Shown: positions 6,621 to 7,936 of the stretch, in pieces
Layout of the letters: each line of letters begins with the position of its first letter
How positions within the stretch are numbered: the stretch's first letter is position 1
Source: an uncultured Mailhella sp.
Lineage (GTDB): Bacteria > Desulfobacterota > Desulfovibrionia > Desulfovibrionales > Desulfovibrionaceae
NCBI GenBank assembly: GCA_948482415.1
Contig: CAOMFZ010000104.1
Coordinates: 1 to 7,936 of the forward strand
DNA length: 7,936 nt
Direction of reading: 5' to 3'
Program-made: the position numbers and the translations under genes
The notes under the pieces: model-generated
Told to the model about the DNA's origin: nothing
Seen by the model: only the letters and a program-made list of their open reading frames with translations
Databases searched by the model: none

Positions 6621-7817
6621 ATGGCAAGAATTTTAATCATCGGTGCAGGTGGTGTAAGTTCTGTTGTTGTGCATAAATGCGCTCAGGCAAAAGAGGTTTT
6701 CACAGAAATTCATTTGGCAAGCCGCACAAAATCAAAATGTGACGCTATCGCTGAATCTGTAAAAAAACGCTATGGAGTAAGCATTCATACTGCATCTGTT
6801 GATGCTGATAATGTGGCTGACCTTGTTGCTTTAATCAAAAAAGTAAACCCGGTTATGGTGCTTAATGTTGCACTTCCTTATCAGGACCTTACCATTATGG
6901 ACGCTTGCCTTGAATGTAATGTCCATTATCTTGATACCGCAAACTATGAACCTATTGACCTTGCAAAATTTGAATATAAATGGCAGTGGGCTTATCAGGA
7001 TAAATTCAAAGAAAAAGGACTGATGGCGCTTCTTGGCAGCGGTTTCGACCCGGGCGTTACCAACGTTTTCTGCGCCTATGGTCAAAAACATCTTCTCGAT
7101 GAAGTGCATGTGCTTGATATTATTGACGCTAATGCAGGCGATCATGGTCTTCCTTTTGCCACGAATTTTAACCCTGAAATCAATATCCGTGAAGTTACTG
7201 CCCGCGGCCGTTACTGGGAACGCGGCGAATGGGTTGAAACAGATCCGCTTTCATGGAAAATGAGCTTTGATTTTCCTGACGGCATTGGTCCTAAAAACTG
7301 CTATCTCATGTATCACGAAGAATTGGAATCCCTTGTCCAAAATCTCAAAGGAATTCGCCGTGCACGTTTCTGGATGACTTTCTCCGATAATTATCTCAAC
7401 CACTTAAAAGTATTTGGCGGCGTTGGTTTGCTTGGCATTGAACCTATTGATTATAAAGGTCAGTCCATTGTGCCTATCCAATTCCTTGCAAAACTTCTTC
7501 CCGACCCTGCCAGCCTCGGACCTCTTACCAAGGGTAAAACCTGTATTGGCTGTGTCATGCAGGGCATCAAAGACGGCAAAGAAAAGAAATACTATGTCTA
7601 TAATATTTGCCAGCATGAAAAATGCTATGAAGAGCTTGGCTCTCAGGCAATTTCCTATACCACCGGCGTTCCTGCCATGATTGGCGCCATGATGATGGTA
7701 CAGGGAAAATGGATGAAACCGGGTGTTTGGAATATGGAACAAATGGATCCGGATCCATTTATGGAACATCTCAATAAATTTGGCTTGCCATGGCAAGTAG
7801 TCGATTTGACAAAATAG
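6621..7817 (+). CDS. Carboxynorspermidine/carboxyspermidine dehydrogenase (saccharopine dehydrogenase family)
   Basis: By family, this enzyme reductively condenses aspartate beta-semialdehyde with putrescine (or diaminopropane) using NADPH, giving carboxyspermidine (or carboxynorspermidine), which a PLP decarboxylase then converts to spermidine. The product has 398 residues, the usual length. Seen: an N-terminal Rossmann loop IIGAGGVSS at 6-14 with a basic LASRTKSK stretch after the second strand that suits NADP(H), YLDTANYE at 103-110, GSGFDPGVTNVF at 139-150, and TTGVPAMIGA at 347-356. True saccharopine dehydrogenases share this fold, but bacterial context after speA favours the polyamine role. 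ATG follows AAGGAG at 7-base spacing. The 48-base gap after speA has no terminator, only a 10-base palindrome TTGTTAACAA at 6592-6601, so co-transcription is likely. A strong terminator follows within 20 bases, so no decarboxylase gene shares this transcript. Confidence 0.9.
   Translation: MARILIIGAGGVSSVVVHKCAQAKEVFTEIHLASRTKSKCDAIAESVKKRYGVSIHTASVDADNVADLVALIKKVNPVMVLNVALPYQDLTIMDACLECNVHYLDTANYEPIDLAKFEYKWQWAYQDKFKEKGLMALLGSGFDPGVTNVFCAYGQKHLLDEVHVLDIIDANAGDHGLPFATNFNPEINIREVTARGRYWERGEWVETDPLSWKMSFDFPDGIGPKNCYLMYHEELESLVQNLKGIRRARFWMTFSDNYLNHLKVFGGVGLLGIEPIDYKGQSIVPIQFLAKLLPDPASLGPLTKGKTCIGCVMQGIKDGKEKKYYVYNICQHEKCYEELGSQAISYTTGVPAMIGAMMMVQGKWMKPGVWNMEQMDPDPFMEHLNKFGLPWQVVDLTK
7741..7760. 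repeat. 20-bp perfect palindrome inside the dehydrogenase gene
   Basis: AAATGGATCC followed directly by GGATCCATTT forms a perfect, spacer-free palindrome with two GGATCC sites. It encodes residues QMDPDPFM near the C-terminus, so the repeated Asp-Pro codons explain part of it. Confidence 0.6.
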
Positions 7818-7834
7818 TTTATTAAGAAATAACT

Positions 7835-7885
7835 AACCCAAAAGCCTTATAAATTGTAAGGCTTTTGGGTTTTAATACTATTTTT
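7835..7885 (+). terminator. Intrinsic terminator after the polyamine operon
   Basis: Two perfect 15-base arms (7835-7849 and 7857-7871) close a 7-base loop; the stem carries GCC/GGC and CCC/GGG blocks. On the plus strand it is followed by TTT and, after seven bases, by six T. It lies 17 bases after the dehydrogenase stop codon. On the minus strand the stem is followed by a less T-rich stretch, so it may also stop a convergent transcript, less efficiently. Confidence 0.88.
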
Positions 7886-7936
7886 TGCAGGGGAAAAACT
7901 TTATCTCTGCTGTCCATTTGCGTAAAGCTCGCTCAC

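Noticed and set aside
7404..7796. Minus-strand open frame inside the dehydrogenase gene
   Set aside because: Overlaps a conserved enzyme gene; its composition (rich in His and Phe) is typical of an antisense shadow.
7886..7936. Possible gene at the right edge: a minus-strand frame ending with TAA at 7901-7903 (reading SELYANGQQR before the stop), or a plus-strand frame from TTG at 7885
   Set aside because: Eleven minus-strand codons, or a similar plus-strand stretch without a ribosome site, are too few to call. A convergent minus-strand gene would fit the terminator, but the sequence shown cannot decide.

Overview
The window is an ordinary core-genome segment of a Gram-negative bacterium, most likely a low-GC member of the Desulfovibrionaceae (Desulfobacterota). 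That placement is an inference. It rests on a SahR-type regulator fused to a methyltransferase-like domain next to ahcY, and on an arginine decarboxylase gene followed by a carboxynorspermidine dehydrogenase gene. I recall both arrangements from Desulfovibrio genomes but could not check them here. The DNA is AT-rich, with roughly 40% GC by eye. I found no mobile element, CRISPR array, tRNA or rRNA, and no sign of recent transfer.

Layout. Positions 1-1965 (minus strand) hold a two-gene operon, sahR then ahcY; ahcY runs off the left edge. Positions 1966-2138 are a divergent control region. It holds a strong sigma70-like promoter for sahR-ahcY, a 22-bp inverted repeat that is probably the SahR operator, and a weaker promoter facing mnmA. 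Positions 2139-3293 (plus) encode MnmA, the tRNA 2-thiouridylase. Positions 3318-4517 (minus) encode DNA polymerase IV (dinB), convergent with mnmA. Positions 4518-4649 are a second divergent control region with a clear promoter for speA. Positions 4650-7817 (plus) hold speA and a carboxynorspermidine/carboxyspermidine dehydrogenase gene, closed by a strong hairpin terminator at 7835-7885. The last 50 bases hold no gene I can support.

How the genes work together. SahR and AhcY form a feedback unit of the SAM cycle. S-adenosylhomocysteine (SAH), the product of every SAM-dependent methylation, is expected to release SahR from its operator and so raise AhcY, which hydrolyses SAH. SpeA and the dehydrogenase belong to the aspartate-semialdehyde route to spermidine, which does not use decarboxylated SAM. 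MnmA and DinB are housekeeping neighbours with no evident tie to either pathway.

I see no previously undescribed system. The points most worth checking are the operator architecture at sahR, a possibly leaderless mnmA, and a carboxynorspermidine dehydrogenase operon that ends before any decarboxylase gene.
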